DNA of 5,358 nucleotides from Thermosulfurimonas sp. (GTDB lineage Bacteria > Desulfobacterota > Thermodesulfobacteria > Thermodesulfobacteriales > Thermodesulfobacteriaceae). The DNA lies in the NCBI GenBank assembly GCA_015487645.1, contig WFPH01000126.1, positions 1 to 5,358 of the forward strand, read 5' to 3'. Shown here piece after piece: positions 1-5,322 of this stretch. The position numbers and the translations under genes were made by a program. How positions within the stretch are numbered: the first letter of the stretch is position 1; each line of letters begins with the position of its first letter. Under the pieces are notes generated by a model. That model did no database searches. It was not told where the DNA came from and was given only the letters and a program-made list of their open reading frames with translations.

Positions 1-280
1 CCCTATAGGGAACCGTCTCCTCCGGATATTCGTTTATATTTGCGGTGACGAGGTGATTTTTCACGATGTCGTTCAGGAAATCAAACCAGAAAAGGGACAT
101 CCGGGTGAGGATACGGCCCTTGTCCGGGATGGGGGTGGGGAGCACCACATCAAAGGCCGAGATGCGGTCCGTGGCCACGATGAGGAGTTTGTCTCCCAGA
201 TCGTAAATATCCCTTACCTTGCCCCGGGAAAGGAGCTTGAGATCCGAAAAATCCGTTTTAAAAAGGGCGGTTGTTGACAT
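1..280 (-). CDS. purC: Phosphoribosylaminoimidazole-succinocarboxamide synthase (SAICAR synthetase), N-terminal part, cut by window edge
   Basis: This is the first 93 codons of purC; the rest lies beyond position 1. PurC is a cytoplasmic enzyme of de novo purine synthesis that joins CAIR and aspartate, using ATP, to make SAICAR. Reading the minus strand from the ATG at 280-278 gives the family's N-terminal hallmarks: RGKVRDIYD (about residues 19-27, the nucleotide-binding start of the fold), ATDRISAFDV (36-45) and the PIPDKG stretch followed by LTRMSLFWF. The IPDKG/FWF form matches the longer yeast-like PurC type of roughly 300 residues, so about a third is visible. The start codon follows the stop of the Rho_N gene by one base. 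No good Shine-Dalgarno is present, only GGCGGC-like purines, so translation probably depends on coupling to that upstream gene. Identity is clear from sequence motifs; completeness cannot be judged. Confidence 0.93.
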   Translation of the reverse strand, partial: MSTTALFKTDFSDLKLLSRGKVRDIYDLGDKLLIVATDRISAFDVVLPTPIPDKGRILTRMSLFWFDFLNDIVKNHLVTANINEYPEETVPYR

Positions 281-281
281 A

Positions 282-677
282 TTAAGCCGCCGCCCGGGCC
301 AGTTTGCGGGTGCGCTTCTTGAAACGGGAAGCCAGTTTACGATATCGCTCGTAACGCTCCCAGTCCTTTTCGGCCTTGGCCTTTTCCGCGAGCTCTTTGA
401 ACTTCTTGATCTTGGCCTTGAGTTCCCGCATGGAGCCACCCACCCGTCGGGGGGCCTCCTCAATGCCATAGACCTTTTTGAGGGCTGAGATGAGCTCCTC
501 TTTGTTCATCCCGTGGACGCCAGAGATCTCCGGGATCTGAAGGGCCAGCTCCCGGAGCTCCTTGATGGTCATCTTCTCCAGCTTCTTGGGCAGAGGGGGA
601 AGACCGCCTTCCTCTCCAGCCTGATCTCCTTGGGCCTCCTGGGCTTCTTGGAGCTCCTCCTTGACCTCCTCGGCCAT
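282..677 (-). CDS. Small basic protein with a Rho-factor N-terminal (Rho_N) domain
   Basis: A 131-residue protein in three parts. It starts with an acidic Glu/Gln-rich stretch (about 1-25). A Rho_N/SAP-like helical domain follows (about 36-74), seen in MTIKELRELA, then SGVHGMNKEELISALKK, the same pattern as the first domain of termination factor Rho. The C-terminal helix (about 83-131) is Lys/Arg-rich and ends in FKKRTRKLARAAA. There is no ATPase or RNA-binding core of Rho, so this is not Rho itself. Nucleic-acid binding is expected from the domain type; the actual target is unknown. I chose the ATG at 677 because GGGAGG lies 7 bases upstream and a good promoter lies at 719-748. A longer in-frame start at 785 would lie upstream of that promoter and would translate a palindrome. 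It is the first gene of an operon with purC, one base apart. The domain call is fairly secure; the function is open. Confidence 0.82.
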   Translation of the reverse strand: MAEEVKEELQEAQEAQGDQAGEEGGLPPLPKKLEKMTIKELRELALQIPEISGVHGMNKEELISALKKVYGIEEAPRRVGGSMRELKAKIKKFKELAEKAKAEKDWERYERYRKLASRFKKRTRKLARAAA

Positions 678-718
678 CTCTTTCCCTCCCGCAGAAGTTT
701 TAACCGAAACATAAACGA

Positions 719-748
719 ATTGTAGGGATCCTTCAAGCCGTGTTTCAA
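719..748 (-). promoter_or_regulatory. Sigma-70-type promoter for the Rho_N-purC operon
   Basis: On the minus strand, TTGAAA (748-743, five of six consensus bases) is followed by 18 bases and then TACAAT (724-719, five of six). Transcription would start near 712, giving a leader of about 35 bases before the ATG at 677. The -35 box overlaps the left end of the palindrome at 744-774. It is predicted from sequence only, but it is the best promoter match in the window. Confidence 0.6.
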
Positions 749-774
749 AAATAGGATCAGATCCCATTTTTGGA
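744..774. repeat. Interrupted palindrome overlapping the -35 box (operator or small dispersed repeat)
   Basis: Two 15-base arms (744-758 and 760-774) around a single central base are complementary at 13 of 15 positions. The core is AGGATC-A-GATCCC, flanked by A and T tracts. On the minus strand the core mismatch (753/765) becomes a T-G pair, so RNA from that strand could fold slightly better. It lies between the divergent Rho_N-purC and DUF2250-lon operons and covers the -35 box at 743-748. It could be a repressor site or a stray copy of a small palindromic repeat. I recall similar GGGATC/GATCCC palindromes as dispersed elements in other bacteria but cannot verify this here. Confidence 0.55.
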
Positions 775-798
775 TAAATAGGCATTGCCGGGTAAAAT
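770..798 (+). promoter_or_regulatory. Weak promoter candidate for the DUF2250-lon operon
   Basis: TAAAAT at 793-798 is a fair -10 box. TTGGAT at 770-775, 17 bases upstream, is a poor -35 box (three of six). It would start transcription at about 804-805, right at the GTG start, implying a leaderless message. This fits the absence of a properly spaced Shine-Dalgarno there. No CIRCE-type heat-shock operator is visible. Treat it as tentative. Confidence 0.25.
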
Positions 799-804
799 GA
801 GGGC

Positions 805-1104
805 GTGCTTCCTTGGGGTGTGCTCGAAGAGGAAGACTGGCGAATATTGAAGGATCTCTATGCGCTGGCTCCGGATTGTGCTAAGTTTCTCTCTCGTCGC
901 CTCCGCATGGATCTCGGAGAAACCATGAAAAGGCTCCGGAGGTTGGAATCCTTGGGGTTCCTTGAGCGGGTGAAAGGGCGTTTTCTCAAGAAGAAAGGCT
1001 TGCGTCGTCCCAAGCACATGAACCATACCTATTACGAGCTCTCGCGGGAGGCACGGCTTCACCTGAGGGCTCTACTTTTTGCCGAGGAGGTTAAGAACGC
1101 ATGA
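805..1104 (+). CDS. DUF2250-like winged-helix protein, upstream partner of lon
   Basis: A 99-residue protein with the look of a small winged-helix DNA-binding domain. Helices cover about residues 8-22 (EEDWRILKDLYAL), 24-33 and 36-49 (the likely recognition helix, LGETMKRLRRLESLGFLERV). A very basic wing follows, KGRFLKKKGLRRPKHMNHTYYELS, and then a final helix. The HTYYELSREA ending and overall order resemble DUF2250, a family of unknown function that I recall from archaea and some thermophilic bacteria. That assignment is from memory. The start is uncertain: GTG at 805 is the first possible one after the upstream stop, GTG at 820 also fits, and neither has a well-spaced ribosome site. The stop TGA overlaps the lon ATG in ATGA, so the two genes are co-transcribed and probably translationally coupled. 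A role in controlling lon or its own operon is plausible but unproven. Confidence 0.78.
   Translation: MLPWGVLEEEDWRILKDLYALAPDCAKFLSRRLRMDLGETMKRLRRLESLGFLERVKGRFLKKKGLRRPKHMNHTYYELSREARLHLRALLFAEEVKNA
1084..1090 (+). promoter_or_regulatory. Strong Shine-Dalgarno that fixes the lon start
   Basis: GAGGAGG at 1084-1090 lies 10 bases before the ATG at 1101, inside the end of the DUF2250-like gene. A second in-frame ATG at 1104 would be 13 bases away, so 1101 is preferred. The site supports efficient reinitiation on lon. Confidence 0.7.
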
Positions 1105-3497
1105 TGGAAGAGGTTTCTTTCTCTAGTCCGGAACTCATGGAGGGCGAGAGTATCGAGGTCCCCGAGGTGCTCCCCCTCATGGCCATAAGAGACATCGTGC
1201 TTTTCCCGGGCATGGTCATTCCCCTTTTCGTGGGTCGGGAAAAGAGCCTTGAGGCCGTTTCCGAGGCTCTTTCCGGAGAAAAGCTTCTCGCTTTGGTCAC
1301 CCAGAAGGATCCCATGGAGGAAGATCCCACGCCGGAGAGACTCTTTCGGGTAGGAGTGGTGGGTCTCATCATACGGACCTTCAAGTTGCCCGAAGAACGC
1401 CTCAAGGTCCTGGTTCAGGTGCTGGCCAGGGTGGAGGTGGAGGAATTCCTCCAGACTGAGCCTTACTTCAGGGTTCGCATCACTCCGATCCGGGAGAAGG
1501 AGCCCAAGACCCTTTCGGTGGAAGCCGAGGCCCTCATGCGCTCGGTGCGGGAGACCGCGGAGAAGGTTCTGGCCCTGCGGGGGCTCCTGAATCCGGACCT
1601 TTCCGCTCTTTTGGCTTCCGTGGAGGAGCCCGGACGGCTCTCCGATCTCATTGCCGCCCATGTGCGTTTCAAGATCTCCGAAGGCCAGGATCTCCTTGAG
1701 ACCTATGAAGGCCTCGAACGACTCAAGAAGATCTACCGCTACCTCCAGCGCGAGTTCGAAATCGCCAGTCTCCAGGCCAAGATACAGACCGAGGCCCAGG
1801 AAGAGATGGCCCGCTCCCAGCGGGAATACTTCCTGAGGGAGCAGCTCCGGGCCATAAAGCGAGAGCTCGGCGAGACCGACGAGCTTGAGGCCGAGATCGA
1901 GGAGCTGCGGGAGAAGATCAAGAAGGCCCGCATGCCCAAAGAGGTAGAGAAGGAGGCCCTGAAGCAGCTCTCTCGTCTGGAGATGATGCATCCCGACACC
2001 GCTGAGGCCACCGTCATCCGCACCTACCTTGACTGGCTTATTGAGCTTCCCTGGCGGAAAAGCACCCGGGATCGCCTGGACCTCAAAGAGGCCAAGAAGA
2101 TCCTGGATGAAGATCATTATAATCTCGAAAAGATCAAAGAGAGATTGCTGGAATACCTGGCGGTCAAGAAACTCAACCCCAAGGCCAAAGGGCCCATCCT
2201 CTGTTTTGTGGGGCCTCCGGGAGTAGGAAAGACCAGTCTCGGGCGCTCCATCGCCCGGGCCTTAGGGCGGAAGTTCGTAAGGGTTTCCCTCGGAGGTGTG
2301 CGGGACGAGGCCGAGATCCGAGGGCACAGACGCACCTACGTGGGGGCCCTTCCTGGGCGCATCATCCAGGGCCTAAAGCAGGCCGGGGTGAACAACCCGG
2401 TTTTCATGATCGACGAGGTAGACAAGCTCTGCGCGGATTTTCAGGGAGACCCCTCCGCGGCCCTGCTCGAGGTGCTCGATCCGGAACAAAACAAGGAATT
2501 CGTGGACCATTATCTCGGGGTACCCTTTGATCTCTCCAGGGTCATGTTCATCGCCACGGCCAATATGACCGATCCTATCCCCCCGGCTCTCCTCGACCGG
2601 ATGGAAGTGATCTACCTCTCGGGCTACACTCCGGAGGAAAAATTGGTCATTGCCAGGCGCTACCTTCTTCCGCGCCAGCTGAAGGAGCACGGTCTTCCAG
2701 AGGAGGTCCTTCGCCTTTCTGACCGGACCATTTTCAAGGTGATCTCGGAGTATACCTCCGAGGCCGGGGTGCGGGAGCTTGAGCGCAAGCTTGCGGCCCT
2801 CTGCCGCAAGGTGGCCCGGAGGCTGGCCGAGGGTGAAAAGGGCCCCTTTCGCATAACTTCGGCCAATCTGGCCAAGTACCTGGGGCCTCCGGAATACGTG
2901 GAGGAGCTGTCTCAGGAGGAGGACGAAATCGGAGTGGCTACCGGACTGGCCTGGACCCCTTACGGCGGCGAGGTCCTCTACGTGGAGGTTACCCTCATGG
3001 AGGGCAAGGGCAACCTCATTCTCACCGGTCAACTCGGAGAGGTTATGAAAGAAAGCGCCCAGGCCGCGCTTTCCTATATCCGGGCCCGGGCCAGGGAGCT
3101 GGGCATCTCGGCCAAATTCTACGAGAAGTACGACTTACATATCCACATACCCTCCGGGGCCATCCCAAAAGACGGCCCGAGTGCCGGGGTAACCATGGCG
3201 GTGGCCATGATCTCAGCGCTCTCAAAGCGCCCGGTGAGAAAGGACGTGGCCATGACCGGGGAGATCACCCTCCGGGGCAAGGTTCTTCCTGTGGGAGGGA
3301 TTAAAGAAAAATCCCTGGCCGCCCTACGCAAAGGCATCCGGAAGGTACTTATTCCGGAAAAGAACGTGAAGGATCTTGAAGACATTCCGCCAGAACTGCG
3401 GCGCAAGATCGAGTTCGTCCCCGTAAAACACCTGGACGAGGTGTTGGAGCTCAGTCTTCTCAAACGGCGGAGGGGACGGGCCCGAAAGAAGAGCTGA
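1101..3497 (+). CDS. lon: ATP-dependent Lon protease (LonA type)
   Basis: Lon is a cytoplasmic ring-shaped protease that unfolds and degrades misfolded and selected regulatory proteins using ATP. The 798-residue product has all LonA parts in order. The N-terminal substrate-binding domain begins near residue 20 (PLMAIRDIVLFPGMVIPL), and a long coiled helix runs through about 215-290. The AAA+ module has Walker A GPPGVGKT at 371-378, Walker B VFMIDE at 434-439, sensor-1 Asn488, a likely arginine finger at Arg500 and sensor-2 Arg558. The peptidase domain carries the Ser-Lys dyad: Ser694 in KDGPSAGVT and Lys737 in GGIKEKSLAA. Most sites sit about 15 residues later than in the 784-residue E. coli enzyme, owing to a short N-terminal extension. 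There is no transmembrane segment, so it is not LonB. The tail is very basic (KRRRGRARKKS). It is the second gene of an operon with the DUF2250-like gene. No catalytic residue is missing. Confidence 0.98.
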   Translation: MMEEVSFSSPELMEGESIEVPEVLPLMAIRDIVLFPGMVIPLFVGREKSLEAVSEALSGEKLLALVTQKDPMEEDPTPERLFRVGVVGLIIRTFKLPEERLKVLVQVLARVEVEEFLQTEPYFRVRITPIREKEPKTLSVEAEALMRSVRETAEKVLALRGLLNPDLSALLASVEEPGRLSDLIAAHVRFKISEGQDLLETYEGLERLKKIYRYLQREFEIASLQAKIQTEAQEEMARSQREYFLREQLRAIKRELGETDELEAEIEELREKIKKARMPKEVEKEALKQLSRLEMMHPDTAEATVIRTYLDWLIELPWRKSTRDRLDLKEAKKILDEDHYNLEKIKERLLEYLAVKKLNPKAKGPILCFVGPPGVGKTSLGRSIARALGRKFVRVSLGGVRDEAEIRGHRRTYVGALPGRIIQGLKQAGVNNPVFMIDEVDKLCADFQGDPSAALLEVLDPEQNKEFVDHYLGVPFDLSRVMFIATANMTDPIPPALLDRMEVIYLSGYTPEEKLVIARRYLLPRQLKEHGLPEEVLRLSDRTIFKVISEYTSEAGVRELERKLAALCRKVARRLAEGEKGPFRITSANLAKYLGPPEYVEELSQEEDEIGVATGLAWTPYGGEVLYVEVTLMEGKGNLILTGQLGEVMKESAQAALSYIRARARELGISAKFYEKYDLHIHIPSGAIPKDGPSAGVTMAVAMISALSKRPVRKDVAMTGEITLRGKVLPVGGIKEKSLAALRKGIRKVLIPEKNVKDLEDIPPELRRKIEFVPVKHLDEVLELSLLKRRRGRARKKS

Positions 3498-3572
3498 TTA
3501 CTCACCCTCCCGGGCCCTCCGGTTCACTCTAGTATCCGACAGAAATACCAACGAGATCTTGGCATAATTCGA

Positions 3573-3592
3573 TTCCCCTCCCTCTGGGAGGA
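3573..3592 (+). repeat. G/C-skewed hairpin repeat, short copy A
   Basis: TTCCCCTCCCTCTGGGAGGA is a degraded copy of the window's hairpin repeat. It keeps the stem but lacks the second G-run arm. It is the first of four copies packed between the convergent ends of lon and hemB. Confidence 0.7.
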
Positions 3593-3603
3593 AGCCTCTT
3601 TCA

Positions 3604-3636
3604 TCCCCCTCCCTCCGGGAGGGGCTAGGGGAGGGA
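3604..3636 (+). repeat. G/C-skewed hairpin repeat, full copy B, with G-quadruplex motif
   Basis: The CCCCTCCC/GGGAGGGG stem with a three-base loop is followed by CTA and GGGGAGGG. Bases 3617-3635 contain four G-runs of at least three separated by loops of 1, 3 and 1 bases, which meets the usual G-quadruplex consensus on the plus strand. Confidence 0.85.
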
Positions 3637-3654
3637 GAAAGCCACGGATTTTTA

Positions 3655-3686
3655 CCCCCCTCCGCGCCTCCCCCAAAGGGGGAGGA
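3655..3686 (-). repeat. Diverged repeat copy C, inverted orientation
   Basis: A perfect 8-base-pair stem, CCTCCCCC (3667-3674) with GGGGGAGG (3678-3685) around AAA. On the minus strand the stem is followed by CGC and a GGAGGGGGG arm, the same layout as the other copies. The bases differ enough that membership in the same family is an inference. Confidence 0.6.
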
Positions 3687-3692
3687 ACTGAG

Positions 3693-3725
3693 TTCCCCTC
3701 CCTCCGGGAGGGGTTAGGGGAGGGA
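3693..3725 (+). repeat. G/C-skewed hairpin repeat, full copy D, with G-quadruplex motif
   Basis: Nearly identical to copy B, with TTA instead of CTA between the two G-rich arms. Bases 3706-3724 read GGGAGGGGTTAGGGGAGGG, a G-quadruplex consensus match. It ends 15 bases before the hemB stop codon. With copies A-C it fills most of the space between lon and hemB, where I see no stem-plus-T-tract terminator for either gene. The hairpins may end both transcripts. Confidence 0.85.
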
Positions 3726-3740
3726 CCAAATCGAACATAC

Positions 3741-4715
3741 TTACTTTCCCAGTTTACGGGCTACCTCCTTGGCGAAGTAGGTGATGATGATGTCCGCCCC
3801 GGCACGGCGGATGGAAAGGAGGCTCTCCATCATGACCCGCTCCTCGTCGAGCCAGCCGAGCCTTCCCGCGGCCTTGATCATGGCATACTCTCCGCTCACC
3901 TGATAGGCCGCAACCGGGTGATTGAACTCCTCCCGCAGGGCCCGAATGATGTCAAGATAGGGCATGGCCGGTTTGACCATGATGATGTCTGCGCCCTCCT
4001 CGATGTCGAGGGCAGCTTCCCGCACGGCCTCGCGGGCGTTGGCCGGGTCCATCTGGTAGCTGCGCCGGTCGCCAAACTGCGGGGCCGAGTCTGCGGCCTC
4101 TCGGAAAGGCCCATAGAAGCTCGAGCAGTATTTTACGGCGTAAGAAAGGATGGCCACGTTCTGAAAACCGGCCTCGTCCAGGGCCTCGCGGATGCGGGCC
4201 ACCCGTCCATCCATCATGTCCGAGGGGGCTACGATGTCGGCCCCGGCCCGGGCGTGGGAGACCGCCGTGCGGGCGAGCTGCTCGAGGGTGGCGTCGTTGT
4301 CCACCTCACCGTCCCGGATGATTCCGCAGTGGCCATGGCTGGTGTACTCACATAGGCAGACATCCGTAATCACGATGAGCTCCGGGACTTCCTTCTTGAT
4401 GGCCTGGATGGCCTGTTGAACTATACCTTTTTTGGCGTAGGCCTCGGAGCCGATTTCGTCCTTTTTTTCCGGAATGCCGAAGAGGATCACCGCCGGGATT
4501 CCTAGTTCGTAAACTTCCCGGGCTTCGCGCACGGCCTCGTCCACCGAAAGCCGATAGACCCCGGGCATGGAGGAGACTTCTTCACGGAACTTTTTCCCGG
4601 GACAAACGAAGAGAGGATAAATCAGGTGCTTTACGGAAAGTTCAGTCTCCCTCACCATGGCCCGCAGGGCCTCGGTGCGCCTGAGACGACGGGGACGGTA
4701 TTCTGGAAAAAACAT
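3741..4715 (-). CDS. hemB: Porphobilinogen synthase (delta-aminolevulinic acid dehydratase)
   Basis: HemB joins two 5-aminolevulinate molecules into porphobilinogen, an early step shared by haem, sirohaem and cobalamin synthesis in the cytoplasm. The 324-residue length is normal. The active-site zinc cysteines are Cys120, Cys122 and Cys130 in DVCLCEYTSHGHCG, so this is a zinc-type enzyme rather than the Asp-rich magnesium-only type. The two substrate-binding lysines are Lys195 (SYAVKYCSSFYGPFR) and Lys248 (IIMVKPAMPYLD). The N-terminal arm FPEYRPRRLRR, used in oligomer assembly, is present. The start ATG at 4715 has an excellent ribosome site, AAGGAGGG (4728-4721), five bases upstream. hemB stands alone, converges with lon, and is divergent from the coiled-coil gene at 4913. 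Its leader contains an unusual long hairpin. Confidence 0.98.
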   Translation of the reverse strand: MFFPEYRPRRLRRTEALRAMVRETELSVKHLIYPLFVCPGKKFREEVSSMPGVYRLSVDEAVREAREVYELGIPAVILFGIPEKKDEIGSEAYAKKGIVQQAIQAIKKEVPELIVITDVCLCEYTSHGHCGIIRDGEVDNDATLEQLARTAVSHARAGADIVAPSDMMDGRVARIREALDEAGFQNVAILSYAVKYCSSFYGPFREAADSAPQFGDRRSYQMDPANAREAVREAALDIEEGADIIMVKPAMPYLDIIRALREEFNHPVAAYQVSGEYAMIKAAGRLGWLDEERVMMESLLSIRRAGADIIITYFAKEVARKLGK

Positions 4716-4739
4716 AGTGGCCCTCCTTATTAATTATCG

Positions 4740-4788
4740 AGATCTCTGAATAACATTCCCCTCCCTCCGGGAGGGGAAAGCAGGAGGG
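4740..4788 (+). repeat. Repeat copy E with conserved left flank
   Basis: The hairpin CCCCTCCCTCCGGGAGGGG is at 4758-4776. Its left flank, CTCTGAATAACATT, is shared with copy G: positions 4740-4777 match 5309-5346 at 37 of 38 bases. Its right arm reads AAAGCAGGAGGG instead of TTAGGGGAGGG, so the quadruplex pattern is broken. Confidence 0.85.
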
Positions 4789-4825
4789 AAAAGTCTCATT
4801 TGGACTTCCCCCTCCTGCTTTCCCC
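4773..4825 (-). ncRNA. Long hairpin in the predicted hemB 5' leader
   Basis: Arms at 4773-4794 and 4804-4825 are complementary over 22 positions with two mismatches (4789 and 4790) and a nine-base loop. On the plus strand the mismatches are A-C, but on the hemB strand they become G-U, so the leader RNA would form an unbroken 22-pair helix. No T tract follows it, so it is not a classic terminator. Its CCCTCCT segment (4788-4782) could instead pair with the hemB ribosome site AGGAGGG (4727-4721). A regulatory role is inferred; it may simply be two inverted repeat copies. Confidence 0.5.
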
Positions 4826-4838
4826 CTCTGGGGGGAAG
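4804..4838 (-). repeat. Repeat copy F, inverted relative to copy E
   Basis: Read on the minus strand it has the same variant right arm as copy E (GGGGAAAGCAGGAGGG). The two copies therefore face each other across nine bases and create the long hairpin. The left stem is diverged (CCCCCCAGAGGGGG). Confidence 0.75.
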
Positions 4839-4859
4839 TTTTTCTGTTTCGATTGATAA

Positions 4860-4868
4860 ATTATAACA
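4860..4868 (-). promoter_or_regulatory. Extended -10 promoter, likely for hemB
   Basis: The minus strand reads TGTTATAAT, a perfect TATAAT (4865-4860) with the TGn extension that can replace a -35 box; no good -35 box is seen. Transcription would start near 4853, giving a leader of about 137 bases that includes the long hairpin. On the plus strand the same bases give TATAAC (4862-4867), a weaker -10 box possibly serving the divergent gene at 4913. Confidence 0.5.
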
Positions 4869-4912
4869 GATTACTATTAACATGCTTTAAGATAGAAGGA
4901 AAAGAGGGGAAA

Positions 4913-5254
4913 ATGGGTTTCGCCCTCAAGCTTTACGAGGCTTTTGAGGATTTGGGGAAGGACAAGGCCGCGATTGCGGAGTACGTGGAAAGCCGCAGGG
5001 CCGCCACTTCCGAGGAACTCAAGGAAACCGAGCTTAAACTCCGGGCCCAGATCGAGGAGACGCGGAAGGAGCTCAGGGAGGCCGAGCTAAGGCTTCAGGG
5101 AGAGATAGAGACCGTGAGGCTTGAACTTCGGAAGGAGATCGAGGGGCTACGGGTAGAGGTGGCCAGAGTAAAGGCGGATTTGGTGAAGTGGATGTTCCTT
5201 TTCTGGATCGGTCAGATCTTGGCCCTGGTGGGGATCCTGAAATGGATGTTTTGA
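4913..5254 (+). CDS. Tail-anchored coiled-coil protein, CCDC90/DUF1640-like
   Basis: A 113-residue protein of unknown function. A short conserved-looking head (MGFALKLYEAFEDLGKDKA) is followed by a long, highly charged helix (about 34-90) with repeating LR/E patterns typical of a coiled coil. A C-terminal hydrophobic segment (about 93-113, WMFLFWIGQILALVGILKWMF) should anchor it in the membrane with the helix in the cytoplasm. The KxDLVKWMFLFWIGQ layout is what I recall from CCDC90/DUF1640-like proteins, common in thermophilic bacteria; the mitochondrial MCUR1 family is related to that group. The ATG at 4913 is preferred over a TTG at 4853, because GAGGGG sits just upstream at 4904-4909 and the TTG region overlaps AT-rich promoter DNA. 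The gene is divergent from hemB, and repeat copies lie on both sides. Confidence 0.75.
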   Translation: MGFALKLYEAFEDLGKDKAAIAEYVESRRAATSEELKETELKLRAQIEETRKELREAELRLQGEIETVRLELRKEIEGLRVEVARVKADLVKWMFLFWIGQILALVGILKWMF

Positions 5255-5322
5255 CTTACAGGCCTAGGCTTGACCTCCTCCTTGAGAAGATGATCTCATT
5301 TTTAAAAGAGACCTCTGAATAA
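5242..5322 (+). CDS. Possible 26-codon ORF ending in a repeat flank (gene remnant?)
   Basis: An ATG at 5242, overlapping the last codons of the coiled-coil gene in another frame, opens 26 codons including TYRPRLDLLLEKMISFLKE, which reads like ordinary protein. The last codons and stop TAA lie within the flank shared by repeat copies E and G. It could be a gene truncated by repeat insertion or a chance frame. The ribosome site is weak (GTGGGG). I do not recognise it. Confidence 0.2.
   Translation: MDVLTYRPRLDLLLEKMISFLKETSE
5283..5303 (+). terminator. Weak intrinsic terminator after the coiled-coil gene
   Basis: A five-pair stem, TGAGA (5283-5287) with TCTCA (5294-5298), is followed directly by TTTTT. 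The stem is short and AT-rich, so strength is doubtful, but the position 29 bases after the stop codon is right. Confidence 0.3.

Noticed and set aside
53..277. Plus-strand 74-residue open frame at the left edge
   Set aside because: It is antisense to the clear purC start on the minus strand.
678..785. 36-residue N-terminal extension of the Rho_N protein
   Set aside because: It would start upstream of the best promoter, translate the palindrome (KMGSDPIFE), and ignore the strong ribosome site before the ATG at 677.
678..804. CIRCE or other known heat-shock operator in front of lon
   Set aside because: No TTAGCACTC/GAGTGCTAA-type inverted repeat is present; the only palindrome has an unrelated GGATC core.
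1059..2117. 352-residue open frame on the minus strand
   Set aside because: It lies antisense to lon, which has every Lon motif. Its protein is low-quality (His/Leu/Gly-rich) and matches no family I know; it is a shadow frame of GC-rich coding DNA.
2373..3032. Minus-strand 219-residue frame
   Set aside because: It is antisense to the AAA+ and protease domains of lon.
3573..3725. Repeat cluster as a CRISPR array
   Set aside because: Spacing and orientation are irregular, units are diverged, there are no uniform spacers, and no cas gene is present.
3918..4355. Plus-strand 145-residue frame
   Set aside because: It is antisense to the hemB catalytic core and shows no recognisable protein features.
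4853..4912. TTG start and 20-residue extension for the coiled-coil protein
   Set aside because: The region is AT-rich promoter-like DNA; the ATG at 4913 has a nearby GAGGGG and begins the conserved-looking head.
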